Part shown: piece by piece, positions 17,868 through 25,546 of the stretch
How positions within the stretch are numbered: the first letter of the stretch is position 1
How the letters are laid out: the number at the start of each line of letters is the position of its first letter
Assembly (NCBI GenBank): GCA_017412605.1
Contig: JAFPWY010000013.1
Coordinates: 186,001-250,000, forward strand
Direction of reading: 5' to 3'
DNA length: 64,000 nucleotides
Source of the DNA: Fibrobacter sp.
GTDB taxonomy: Bacteria > Fibrobacterota > Fibrobacteria > Fibrobacterales > Fibrobacteraceae
Translations under genes and position numbers: made by a program
The notes under the pieces: model-generated
Seen by the model: the letters and a program-made list of their open reading frames with translations, nothing else
The model's database searches: none
Told to the model about the DNA's origin: nothing

Positions 17868-18896
17868 ATGCGATTTGCCGAACCCGACTTTTTGTGGTGC
17901 CTCTTTACGCTGCCGCTGTTCGCCCTGCTGTTTGTCTACGCCTATCATCGCCGCAAGAAACTTGCAGCCCGGTTCGTCTCCCTCTCGATGCTTCCCAAGC
18001 TTTCTACGTCGGTGTCCCCTTGGCGGCGCCTGACAAAGATGTTGCTGCTTTTGCTCGCGCTTGCGTTCCTGTTTGTTGCGCTGGCCCGTCCGCAGTGGGG
18101 ACACAAGATGGAGCATATCGAGCGCAGGGGCCTGGATCTTGTGCTGTTGCAGGACATTTCCCTGTCCATGCTAGCGGAGGATATCAAGCCGAACCGTCTT
18201 GTGCGTTCGCGCCACGAGATTGCCGCCTTCCTGGAATCGCTTTCGGGTGACCGAGTGGGCCTGGTAGCGTTCAGCGGCGAGGCTCAGGTAATGGTACCGC
18301 TCACGCTCGATTACGGTACCGTGCAGATGATGCTGCAAGAACTGAATCCGGGATGGCTGATGCCGGGCACGAACCTTGAGGCTGCCATCCGCAAGGGTAT
18401 GCAGCTGTTCAAGAATTCCGGCGGCGCCGGGAAGTATTCCGTGATGATCTTGATGAGCGACGGTGAAGAACTCGAAGCCGAAGCGGTGAACGCGGCGAAG
18501 GAAGCCGCCGAACTCGGAATCAGGATTTATACGGTGGGCATCGGTTCCCGCGAGGGTGTGCCCATACCGGTGAAGACCAAGAACGGGGAAGTCGCCTATA
18601 AGAAGGATATGCAGGGCAATATCGTCACGACGCGCCTCGAGGACGGGACGCTCCAGGAAATTGCCAACGTGACCGGTGGACTGTACTTCTATGCGAACCC
18701 GAGCGAGTTCCAGCTGCAGAAGGTGCTGACCGAAATCGCTACGCTCGAAAAGAAGGACCAGGCGACGGACCGCATGGAAAACTACCAGGACCGCTACCAG
18801 ATATTCCTGGGCCTTGCGGCGCTCCTGTTCCTTGTGGAAGCGCTTGTTTCCGAACGCGGCCGCCGTCGGCGCCAGCTTGCCGGCAGGTTCAGCTAG
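17868..18896 (+). CDS. BatB-like VWA-domain membrane protein
   Basis: 342 residues, AGGAGA SD 6 nt before ATG. Same plan as the 15351 protein: two N-terminal hydrophobic segments, ALARPQ, VWA domain, C-terminal transmembrane helix (about 307-325). The MIDAS is altered: where DxSxS is expected it reads QDISLS, and the later motif is LMSDGEE. This is a common BatA/BatB-family arrangement. A TATATTCTGG promoter-like box lies at 17814-17823. Envelope stress or aerotolerance role by family; the MoxR partner is absent here. Confidence 0.87.
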   Translation: MRFAEPDFLWCLFTLPLFALLFVYAYHRRKKLAARFVSLSMLPKLSTSVSPWRRLTKMLLLLLALAFLFVALARPQWGHKMEHIERRGLDLVLLQDISLSMLAEDIKPNRLVRSRHEIAAFLESLSGDRVGLVAFSGEAQVMVPLTLDYGTVQMMLQELNPGWLMPGTNLEAAIRKGMQLFKNSGGAGKYSVMILMSDGEELEAEAVNAAKEAAELGIRIYTVGIGSREGVPIPVKTKNGEVAYKKDMQGNIVTTRLEDGTLQEIANVTGGLYFYANPSEFQLQKVLTEIATLEKKDQATDRMENYQDRYQIFLGLAALLFLVEALVSERGRRRRQLAGRFS

Positions 18897-18904
18897 TATA
18901 TACA

Positions 18905-19040
18905 AGAAGACCCAGTGCTGCGGGCACTGGGCTCCTAGGGAAGATAGATAAAAGCCTCCCGGGTGGGTTTGACTCTTGAGAGTCGGGCGGGCCGAGCGAA
19001 CTCGGCGACCGATGTTGTATCCACCAGGAAGGCTCATTAA
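18905..19040 (-). ncRNA. Unidentified structured RNA-like element
   Basis: In the intergenic region between the BatB-type and M16-like genes, a 16-position stem with two mismatches (18953-18968 with 19019-19034) encloses two perfect hairpins: 18971-18984 (loop TTGA) and 18991-19006 (loop CGAA). A further 8-bp perfect hairpin lies at 18911-18931. On the minus strand a TATATTC box (about 19043-19049) lies just upstream, the long stem ends in TTTTATC, and the distal hairpin ends in a T-rich tail, as for a short transcript of about 130 nt. Orientation is therefore inferred as minus. It does not match tRNA, tmRNA, SRP, RNase P or 6S hallmarks known to me. Confidence 0.5.
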
Positions 19041-19147
19041 TGAATATACGATGTTTTTTGGTGTTGGGACGATAAAAATATCGAATCGATACTCCAATTT
19101 GGATTGATAGGTATTTTGTGCCGAATCATTTGCTATTTTCTAGCCAA

Positions 19148-20662
19148 ATGCGTAAGTTTGTATCGTTTTCCGCTATTGCCGCGCTGGCTCTGGCTGCGTG
19201 TTCCGGGGCGCCTGCTCCCGAGACTTCGGCTGGGGAGGCCAGCCCCCGTGTCGCCGCCCAGGATTCTGCGGTGACTCCCGCTCCCGTGGCTTCCGCCGCT
19301 TCTGCTGTACCGGCAAGTTACAGGGACATCGCTTTCCCCGAGTTCCGCTATGTGGCCCCGTACCCGAAGGATTTCAGGGTGCAGGTGTCCGACAGCGTTA
19401 CGGGCTATGTCGTGGTAGACCGGACGCTTCCGCTCGTGAACTTTACCGTGTTTTTCGACGAGCCTCATGAGTCCCTCGGCTTGAAGGACGAGGCCGCCAG
19501 CTCCATGGTCGGAGCCATGTTCCGTCGTGGTGGCGCGGCAGGGATTTCCGCACGCGCACTGGACGATTCTCTCGAGTTTGTCAGTGCCGGAATCACGACA
19601 TCGACAGGAACGTTCACCTCGTCGTTTGACATCGACTGCCTTTCGAAGGATTTTCCGGCGATGCTTTCCTTGGTGAAGAAAATCGTGAAGGAGCCCGCGT
19701 TCGACAAGGACCAACTCGAAATCGTGAAGGCGAACTTCGTGACCAGTTACGACCGTCGCTACGATACTCCGGGGAAGGTCTTGCAGGCTTTGCAGATGAA
19801 GGTCAACTATGCTCCTTCGCCCAGGCTCTGGGATGCAAATGCCAAGGAATACTCCAAGGTCTCCGTTGCCGACGTGAAGCGCCTTTCGAAGGGACTCTTC
19901 TCGTCTCGCCGCATCATATTCGCCTTGTCTGGCGACATCGACCGCGATTCCGCGATGGCCGTGCTCAAGGATTTCTTTGCCGACCTCCCGACGGCTCCGG
20001 TCACCGTGAAGGAACCGCCGAAACCGCTCGAGTTCCTGCGTAAGCCGGGTGTGTATGTGGTGGACCGCGACATTACCCAGGCGAACATCGTGATGAACCA
20101 GCCGTTCGTGCGCAGGCCCCATCCCGATTACTATCCGGCCGCCGTTGCAAGCTTTATCCTTGGCGGGGGGAGCTTCTCTAGCCGCCTGATGAACCGCGTG
20201 CGTAGCGACGAGGGCCTGGCCTATAGCGTCTACAGCGCAGTCGGAAACGAATACCGCGACACGGCGCTCACGACCATCGCGTTGCAGACCAAGGTGGAAA
20301 CTGTCGATTTCGCCATCAAGCTTGTGTTCGAGGAAGTCGACAAGCTGGCGAAGGAAGGGCCGACCGACGACGAACTGGCCCAGGCCAAGAAGTCCCTGGT
20401 CGAAAGTTTGCCGAGCCTGTTCGATTCTCCGGAAGCGACAGCTGTCATCTTTGCGAAGGGTGAACTTTTGGGTAAGACCGACGATCATTACTTGGAATAT
20501 GTAAAGGAAATCAACGCTGTGACTGCCGAGCAGGTGAAGGCGATGATTGCCAAGTACTTCAGTCGCGACAAGATGACGATTTCCATTGTTGGACCGGTGG
20601 CGAAGTTCGATGCTCTGAAACCTTTCACGGTCCTTTCTTTGGACAGTCTTGAATTCAGGTAG
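19148..20662 (+). CDS. M16-family peptidase-like lipoprotein lacking the zinc motif
   Basis: 504 residues from ATG 19148, where a lipoprotein signal begins (LALAACS, acylated Cys near 17). The body has the two-lobed M16 (insulinase/processing peptidase) plan: an N-terminal lobe with the NFTVFFDEP strand and a C-terminal lobe with RSDEGLAYSVYS, the conserved Arg/Tyr region. The HxxEH zinc-binding motif expected in the first lobe is replaced by AASSMVG, so the protein is probably non-catalytic alone. In bacteria such subunits usually pair with a zinc-bearing partner, which is not seen within the window. Confidence 0.82.
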   Translation: MRKFVSFSAIAALALAACSGAPAPETSAGEASPRVAAQDSAVTPAPVASAASAVPASYRDIAFPEFRYVAPYPKDFRVQVSDSVTGYVVVDRTLPLVNFTVFFDEPHESLGLKDEAASSMVGAMFRRGGAAGISARALDDSLEFVSAGITTSTGTFTSSFDIDCLSKDFPAMLSLVKKIVKEPAFDKDQLEIVKANFVTSYDRRYDTPGKVLQALQMKVNYAPSPRLWDANAKEYSKVSVADVKRLSKGLFSSRRIIFALSGDIDRDSAMAVLKDFFADLPTAPVTVKEPPKPLEFLRKPGVYVVDRDITQANIVMNQPFVRRPHPDYYPAAVASFILGGGSFSSRLMNRVRSDEGLAYSVYSAVGNEYRDTALTTIALQTKVETVDFAIKLVFEEVDKLAKEGPTDDELAQAKKSLVESLPSLFDSPEATAVIFAKGELLGKTDDHYLEYVKEINAVTAEQVKAMIAKYFSRDKMTISIVGPVAKFDALKPFTVLSLDSLEFR

Positions 20663-20689
20663 CGGATGACTTTCGGCTCTGCGATAGGA

Positions 20690-21751
20690 ATGTTCAAACG
20701 CCTGATATGCGCCCTCGCTGTGTTGCAGGCGGTGTGCTTTGCTGGCACTCCGTCCGAACCTGCAAAGGATGCGTCTGTCCATATGCTTCCTGTTGCCGAG
20801 GCTCGCTTGCGTTCCGCTATCATGTCGCGTCTCGGAAATGAGGATGACTACCGGTCGCTCTGTTCCGGTACCAAGGCCTGCCTGAACATGGATTTCCCAA
20901 CCTGCCGTGACGAGGACCAGGTCCCTTGGCCGAAAGTGAAGTACGATTCGGAATTCTGCGCCCCCTTTATCGAGATTACCAAGCGCGGGTTCAAGGCGGA
21001 TCTCGCCGTCCCGATGTCCGTCGAAATTTTTGCTCGTCTCGGTCGCCAGTACCGCGTGATTTACGAGAACAAGGGAACGCTGCCGCTGGGGGCCGATGTT
21101 ATTAGCTACTTGTTCGACAACATGCCCTTTACGGCGCAACTGATTAACGCTTACCTGGATTCCCACTACGAACTGAATTACACGAGCTCGAACCGCAGGT
21201 TCTTCTCGGGCAGTAACGGGCGGAGCCTCTCGGGCGACTTTTATTGGGCCTTGCAGGACAGCGCCGGCCATAAGCTGGGCATGCGGAACCTGTTCTTTGG
21301 TTATGGGCATGCAAAAATATTGAAGTGGTCGCTGCACGGGACGGCGATTGCTTACTTGGACATGGATGAGGTCAGCCGGAATGAACTTAAGTACAAGCTA
21401 ACGGCTATTGTGTTTCCGGCGAACACGGTGTTGAACTCGATCATGCAGATGAAGGTGTTCAAGAGTGTCGTGGACCAGAAAATAGACAACATCGTCAATG
21501 ACATCAAGAAGGCTTCGGGCTCCTACTTCTCTGGCAACAAGGAACCGATGCTCAAGAGTGCCGTGCTGAAGTCCGACGAGAACGTACAGTACATTATCGA
21601 TTTTGAAAACGTCGTGAACGGTGGCCATTGGCGCCTTGGTGATTTTGAAAAGCTCCAGAAGGAAAGGGCTGAAAGGGACAAGAACAGTGTCCCCATCATC
21701 ATGGACGAAAAATCGGCCCCGGCTATCATTGAAAAAAAGAAAGGGAAATAG
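20690..21751 (+). CDS. Secreted protein of unknown function
   Basis: 353 residues from ATG 20690 (AGGA directly upstream and a good signal peptide of 18 residues); ATG 20666 would add eight residues that spoil the signal. No domain is recognised. Visible features are a mixed alpha/beta body, several cysteines in the first 100 residues (including CSGTKACLNMDFPTC) and a Lys/Glu-rich C-terminal helix. It follows the M16-like gene by 27 nt and precedes trmH by 2 nt, so the three are probably co-transcribed. Periplasmic or surface location is inferred. Confidence 0.6.
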   Translation: MFKRLICALAVLQAVCFAGTPSEPAKDASVHMLPVAEARLRSAIMSRLGNEDDYRSLCSGTKACLNMDFPTCRDEDQVPWPKVKYDSEFCAPFIEITKRGFKADLAVPMSVEIFARLGRQYRVIYENKGTLPLGADVISYLFDNMPFTAQLINAYLDSHYELNYTSSNRRFFSGSNGRSLSGDFYWALQDSAGHKLGMRNLFFGYGHAKILKWSLHGTAIAYLDMDEVSRNELKYKLTAIVFPANTVLNSIMQMKVFKSVVDQKIDNIVNDIKKASGSYFSGNKEPMLKSAVLKSDENVQYIIDFENVVNGGHWRLGDFEKLQKERAERDKNSVPIIMDEKSAPAIIEKKKGK

Positions 21752-21753
21752 AG

Positions 21754-22401
21754 ATGAGTGAATTGGAATCGCTGCTTGCCCGTGTGACGGAACGCCGTCG
21801 TGACTTGCTTACGGAAGTCGTTAACCGCCGTACAAGACATTTCTGCATGGTGCTCGAGGACTTGTTCGACCCGCATAATATTTCGGCAGTTATCCGTACG
21901 GCTGAAGTGTTTGGCCTGCAGGATGTGCATATTATCGAAGAGGACAACGCTTACAGCGTGAACAAGTCCATTTTGAAGGGTAGCTACAAGTGGATGAGCT
22001 TGTACCTGTACAAGAAGCGCATGCTCTGCATGGAAAAGCTCCGCGCCAAGGGGTATAAGATTGCGGTCGCCAGCACGAACACCACGAATTCCGTGCTGGA
22101 CCTCGACCTGAGCCAACCTACCGCCTTCTATCTCGGAAGCGAGTTCCACGGGAACCACCCGGATACACTCGCCCATGCCGACTACGAGTTCAAGCTACCG
22201 CAGTACGGCATCACTGAATCGATGAATGTTTCGGTCGCCGGGGGCGTGTTGATGACCTATCTCGATGTCTATATGCAGAGGGAAGGCCGCGAAAAGTTCG
22301 CCTTGCCCGCTGCCGAACGGGACCAGCTGCTGTTGGATTGGCTGGATCGCCACGTGAACGGCATCGAGAACAATAGCCCGATAGTGAGAATTGATGCCTA
22401 A
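21754..22401 (+). CDS. trmH: TrmH/SpoU-family tRNA or rRNA 2'-O-methyltransferase
   Basis: 215 residues containing the SPOUT signature motifs: motif 1 DPHNISAVIRTAEVFG (about 30-45), motif 2 FYLGSEFHG (about 127-135) and motif 3 MNVSVAGGVLM (about 155-165). The spacing and short length fit TrmH, which methylates the ribose of G18 in tRNA using S-adenosylmethionine in a knotted dimer. Cytoplasmic. Starts 2 nt after the preceding stop. Confidence 0.88.
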   Translation: MSELESLLARVTERRRDLLTEVVNRRTRHFCMVLEDLFDPHNISAVIRTAEVFGLQDVHIIEEDNAYSVNKSILKGSYKWMSLYLYKKRMLCMEKLRAKGYKIAVASTNTTNSVLDLDLSQPTAFYLGSEFHGNHPDTLAHADYEFKLPQYGITESMNVSVAGGVLMTYLDVYMQREGREKFALPAAERDQLLLDWLDRHVNGIENNSPIVRIDA

Positions 22402-22458
22402 AAGGGAAATTTTGTCCATTTTTGCGGTTTCTGGGCATTTGACGTTCTTAAAATAAAC

Positions 22459-22466
22459 TAGATTGG
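22459..22466 (+). promoter_or_regulatory. TAGATTGG promoter-like box before the MlaD-type gene
   Basis: A TTTG at 22438-22441 is separated by 17 nt from TAGATTGG, which ends 7 nt before ATG 22474. This resembles the Bacteroidetes TTTG / TAnnTTTG promoter pair. Confidence 0.45.
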
Positions 22467-22473
22467 GAAACAA

Positions 22474-23394
22474 ATGAAAAAGAATTCGGTCCTGTACTTT
22501 TCTGTAGGTTTAGTCGTTCTCCTAGCCGTAGTCGTCTTGGTGTTCGGCATATTCTTTTTGAACGAGAAGGACCCGCGCGAGACGTTCAATACCTTCCATC
22601 TGAAGTTTACGCAGGTGAGCACGCTTGTGCTGGATGACCCTGTCAAGATTAATGGTGTCAAGCTCGGCAAGGTCGAGAATATCGAGTTGTCGGGGCACCG
22701 CGTCGTGGTGACGATTCGCCTCCGTACCGACGTGAGAATCCCGAAGGATTCCGAAATCCGCGTCCAGAACATCGGTATCATGGGTGAACGCCAGATAGGC
22801 ATTATCCTTGGCGACGAGGAAAAGTATTTTGCTCCGGGCGATACCATCGACGGCCAGTTCGATGCCGGTATTGCTGAGGCCTTGGGCCTGGCCGGCGAGG
22901 TCTGCGACAGCACCAAGGTCTTGCTTGAATCCGTCAAGGCCGCTTTGAACGGGACCATTTCCAATCCGGAATTCCAGGATCGCTTCAAGACTTTGCTCGA
23001 CAAGGCCGAAAATCTCGAGGACCGCTTGATGGGCCTCGTGCAGAACACGGACCCGCAGATCAAGAAGACCTTGGCAGGCCTGAACGAGGCTACGGGCAAG
23101 GTGAACCAGCTTGTTGACGGCGTGAAACAGCCTATCGACAGCCTCTTTGCCAACACGGACAAGGTGGTGGGCAACGCCAACAATCTCATTGGGGAACTGG
23201 AAGGCGTTACCAAGCACCTGGATGAACTGGTCGGCCAGGTTCAGGCGAAGACGCAGTCTAAGGACAATACCGTTGGGCTCCTGTTGAACGACAAGACTCT
23301 GCATGACGATCTTGTCAAGACTATCCATTCTGCGGATAGCCTGTTCAGAATCATTCTTCAGGATGGTCTGGATATTAATGTGGACTTCTTCTGA
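22474..23394 (+). CDS. MlaD/MCE-domain lipid transport protein
   Basis: 306 residues with one N-terminal transmembrane helix (about 8-28) and an MCE domain (about 38-118) recognisable by DPVKINGVKLGKV and IPKDSEIRV. The C-terminal half is a long helical region with repeated leucine spacing, as in MlaD/TTG2C proteins that form hexameric rings in the periplasm. It would bind phospholipids or other lipids for an Mla-type ABC transporter; the MlaE/MlaF partners are not in the window. It leads an operon with ptsH (8 nt downstream). Confidence 0.85.
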   Translation: MKKNSVLYFSVGLVVLLAVVVLVFGIFFLNEKDPRETFNTFHLKFTQVSTLVLDDPVKINGVKLGKVENIELSGHRVVVTIRLRTDVRIPKDSEIRVQNIGIMGERQIGIILGDEEKYFAPGDTIDGQFDAGIAEALGLAGEVCDSTKVLLESVKAALNGTISNPEFQDRFKTLLDKAENLEDRLMGLVQNTDPQIKKTLAGLNEATGKVNQLVDGVKQPIDSLFANTDKVVGNANNLIGELEGVTKHLDELVGQVQAKTQSKDNTVGLLLNDKTLHDDLVKTIHSADSLFRIILQDGLDINVDFF

Positions 23395-23402
23395 GGAAAA
23401 CG

Positions 23403-23675
23403 ATGATTGTAAAAACATTGACGGTCACTAATAAACTTGGCGTGCATGCCCGGCCTGCGGGCCTGATTGTGGATATCACGGGGCAAGCCAAGAGTGATGT
23501 TTCCATTGTCTATGAAGGCTCGAAGGCCAATGCCAAGAGCATTTTGAATGTAATGATGCTTGCGATTCCCGCCGGTTCCGAAGTCAAGTTCGAAGTTGAC
23601 GGTGAGGATGAAGAAACCATAGTTCAGCAATTGGAACAACTCTTCAATGACCACTTCAACGAAGAACCGTGTTGA
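23403..23675 (+). CDS. ptsH: HPr phosphocarrier protein
   Basis: 90 residues with both phosphorylation sites: His15 in GVHARPAG (accepts phosphate from enzyme I) and Ser46 in NAKSILNV (the HPr kinase target). Length is normal for the family. It accepts phosphate from the enzyme I encoded by the overlapping next gene. No PTS permease (EII) gene is in the window, so a regulatory rather than sugar-uptake role is possible. Confidence 0.93.
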   Translation: MIVKTLTVTNKLGVHARPAGLIVDITGQAKSDVSIVYEGSKANAKSILNVMMLAIPAGSEVKFEVDGEDEETIVQQLEQLFNDHFNEEPC

Positions 23676-25491
23676 GCTTGATCCGGCAGTGAAGGTCGGG
23701 AATGCTGGGAAGGCTAAGGTCAGGACTGTCCTGGTCGGTGTTCCTTCGTCGCCCGGCTTTGCCATGGGGAGGGTTTTCCCCGTAATCAATCGTGAAGTCT
23801 CCGTTGTCGAGGAGACTCTGCCCGAAAGCAGAATTCCCACCGAGGAACAACTGTTCCTGAAAGCCGTGGGTAAGACAGCCAAGGAAATTGCGCAAATCAA
23901 GGAAATCTCCGAGAGCCGTGCGGGTATCAAGGATAGCCTGATTTTTGCGACCCACCTTATGATTTTGCAGGACCCGCAATTGGTGAATGGGGTCCTTGAG
24001 AAAATTCGCGTCGGCCACAAGAATGCCCGCTGGGCGGTGCATGTGGTGCTGGGCGCCTTTATTGACAAGTTTGAATCAATCGATTCTCCGGCCATGCGTG
24101 ACAGGGCAACCGACCTTCGTGATTTGCACAACCGCCTAATGGCGGCCATGGAGGATTCCGGACCGGTACTGGAAGACATCGCTGCCGAAGATGGTGTTGT
24201 GCTGGTAGGGCACGAGATTTTGCCCAGTCTGCTGATGTCGGTTAAACCGGGACAGGTCAGCGCGATTGCCATGGATACGGGCGGACGTACAAGCCATGTG
24301 GCCATCCTTGCACGCTCGTTGCAGATTCCGGCCGTATTCGGTCTACGTAATTTGGCGGGCCTCGCCAAGCCCGATGACATGATTATCGTTGACGGTTCGG
24401 GTGGCATGGTTATCGTGAACCCGAATGAAGACGATATCCGCAAGTTCCACGAACGACAGGAAGTCTACGAGAGGCAGCGCAGGGAACTCTATACCATGCG
24501 CCAGCTGGAACCGATGACTCGCGACGGCAAGTACATTACGTTGCATGCAAACATCGAATTGCCGACGGAGTCCGACAAGGTCAAGGACTATGGTGCAACA
24601 GGTGTGGGCCTGTTCCGTTCCGAGTTCCTGTATTTCCGCAAGGACACGCCTTCGGAAGAAGAGCAGGAAGACGCTTACCGCCTTATTCTTTCGAACATGG
24701 CGCCTAACCCGGTGACTATCAGAACGCTGGATGCCGGTGGCGACAAGTTGGTCCCTGGCGTGACTTCGCCCAACGAGGCGAACCCGTTCATGGGATGGCG
24801 TTCCATTCGCGTGTGCCTCGACAAGAAGGATATCTTCCGTGCGCAGCTGAAGGCGATGCTTCGCGCAAGTTCCGCGGGCAATTTGAGAATCCTGCTGCCG
24901 ATGATTTCTAGCATGAGCGAACTGCATCAGGCCAAGGAGTGCATCGAGGAATGTCGTCAGGCGGTTGTCGCCGAGGGCGTGAAGGTGGGCGACATCAAAG
25001 TGGGCGTGATGATTGAAGTTCCTGCGGCTGTGATGCTTGTGGAAAAGTTGGCCAAAGAGGTCGACTTCTTCAGTCTCGGTACGAACGACTTGATTCAGTT
25101 CACCCTGGCCGTGGACCGTACGAACGAACTTATAACGGATATGTTCCAGCCGCACCATCCTGCAGTGCTGAGCATGATTTACCAGACGGTCGTTGCTGCG
25201 CACCGGGAAGGGATTCCTGTTGCTGTGTGCGGTGAAATGAGTTCGGACCCGCTGAGTGTTCTTTTGCTTGTTGGGCTTGGCGTGGATGAACTTTCGATGA
25301 CTCCGTGGAGCGTGATGGCTACAAAGAAGATTATCCGTTCCATCAACTTCGAGGACGTTCGCGAGACGGCTTTGACTATCCTGCAGATGGATGATGCCAA
25401 GGACGTCAATGAGTACTTGTACAAGAAGTATGCGCAGACGATTATGGATTTGGGTATATCCAGTTTCGTGGGCCAGGTAGAACGCCTGTAA
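23647..25491 (+). CDS. ptsI: PTS enzyme I (phosphoenolpyruvate-protein phosphotransferase)
   Basis: 614 residues. The active-site His217 lies in GGRTSHVAI, the PEP-binding barrel carries GLFRSEFLY and the catalytic Cys lies in AVCGEMSSDP near 530. The chosen ATG overlaps the last 29 nt of ptsH. The usual family start is about 25 residues later (LVGVPSSPGFAMG), so either the N-terminus is extended or translation begins downstream at a non-ATG codon. It transfers phosphate from PEP to HPr. Cytoplasmic. Confidence 0.93.
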   Translation: MTTSTKNRVELDPAVKVGNAGKAKVRTVLVGVPSSPGFAMGRVFPVINREVSVVEETLPESRIPTEEQLFLKAVGKTAKEIAQIKEISESRAGIKDSLIFATHLMILQDPQLVNGVLEKIRVGHKNARWAVHVVLGAFIDKFESIDSPAMRDRATDLRDLHNRLMAAMEDSGPVLEDIAAEDGVVLVGHEILPSLLMSVKPGQVSAIAMDTGGRTSHVAILARSLQIPAVFGLRNLAGLAKPDDMIIVDGSGGMVIVNPNEDDIRKFHERQEVYERQRRELYTMRQLEPMTRDGKYITLHANIELPTESDKVKDYGATGVGLFRSEFLYFRKDTPSEEEQEDAYRLILSNMAPNPVTIRTLDAGGDKLVPGVTSPNEANPFMGWRSIRVCLDKKDIFRAQLKAMLRASSAGNLRILLPMISSMSELHQAKECIEECRQAVVAEGVKVGDIKVGVMIEVPAAVMLVEKLAKEVDFFSLGTNDLIQFTLAVDRTNELITDMFQPHHPAVLSMIYQTVVAAHREGIPVAVCGEMSSDPLSVLLLVGLGVDELSMTPWSVMATKKIIRSINFEDVRETALTILQMDDAKDVNEYLYKKYAQTIMDLGISSFVGQVERL

Positions 25492-25546
25492 CATGGCTGG
25501 ACTTGCAGCATCCAATGGTGATGTGTGCTGCATAAAGAGAGAAAAT

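Noticed and set aside
18905-19097. tRNA, SRP or RNase P gene in the 18.9-19.1 kb gap
   Set aside because: No T-loop consensus, no SRP GGAA tetraloop motif and no RNase P core sequence; left as an unidentified structured element.
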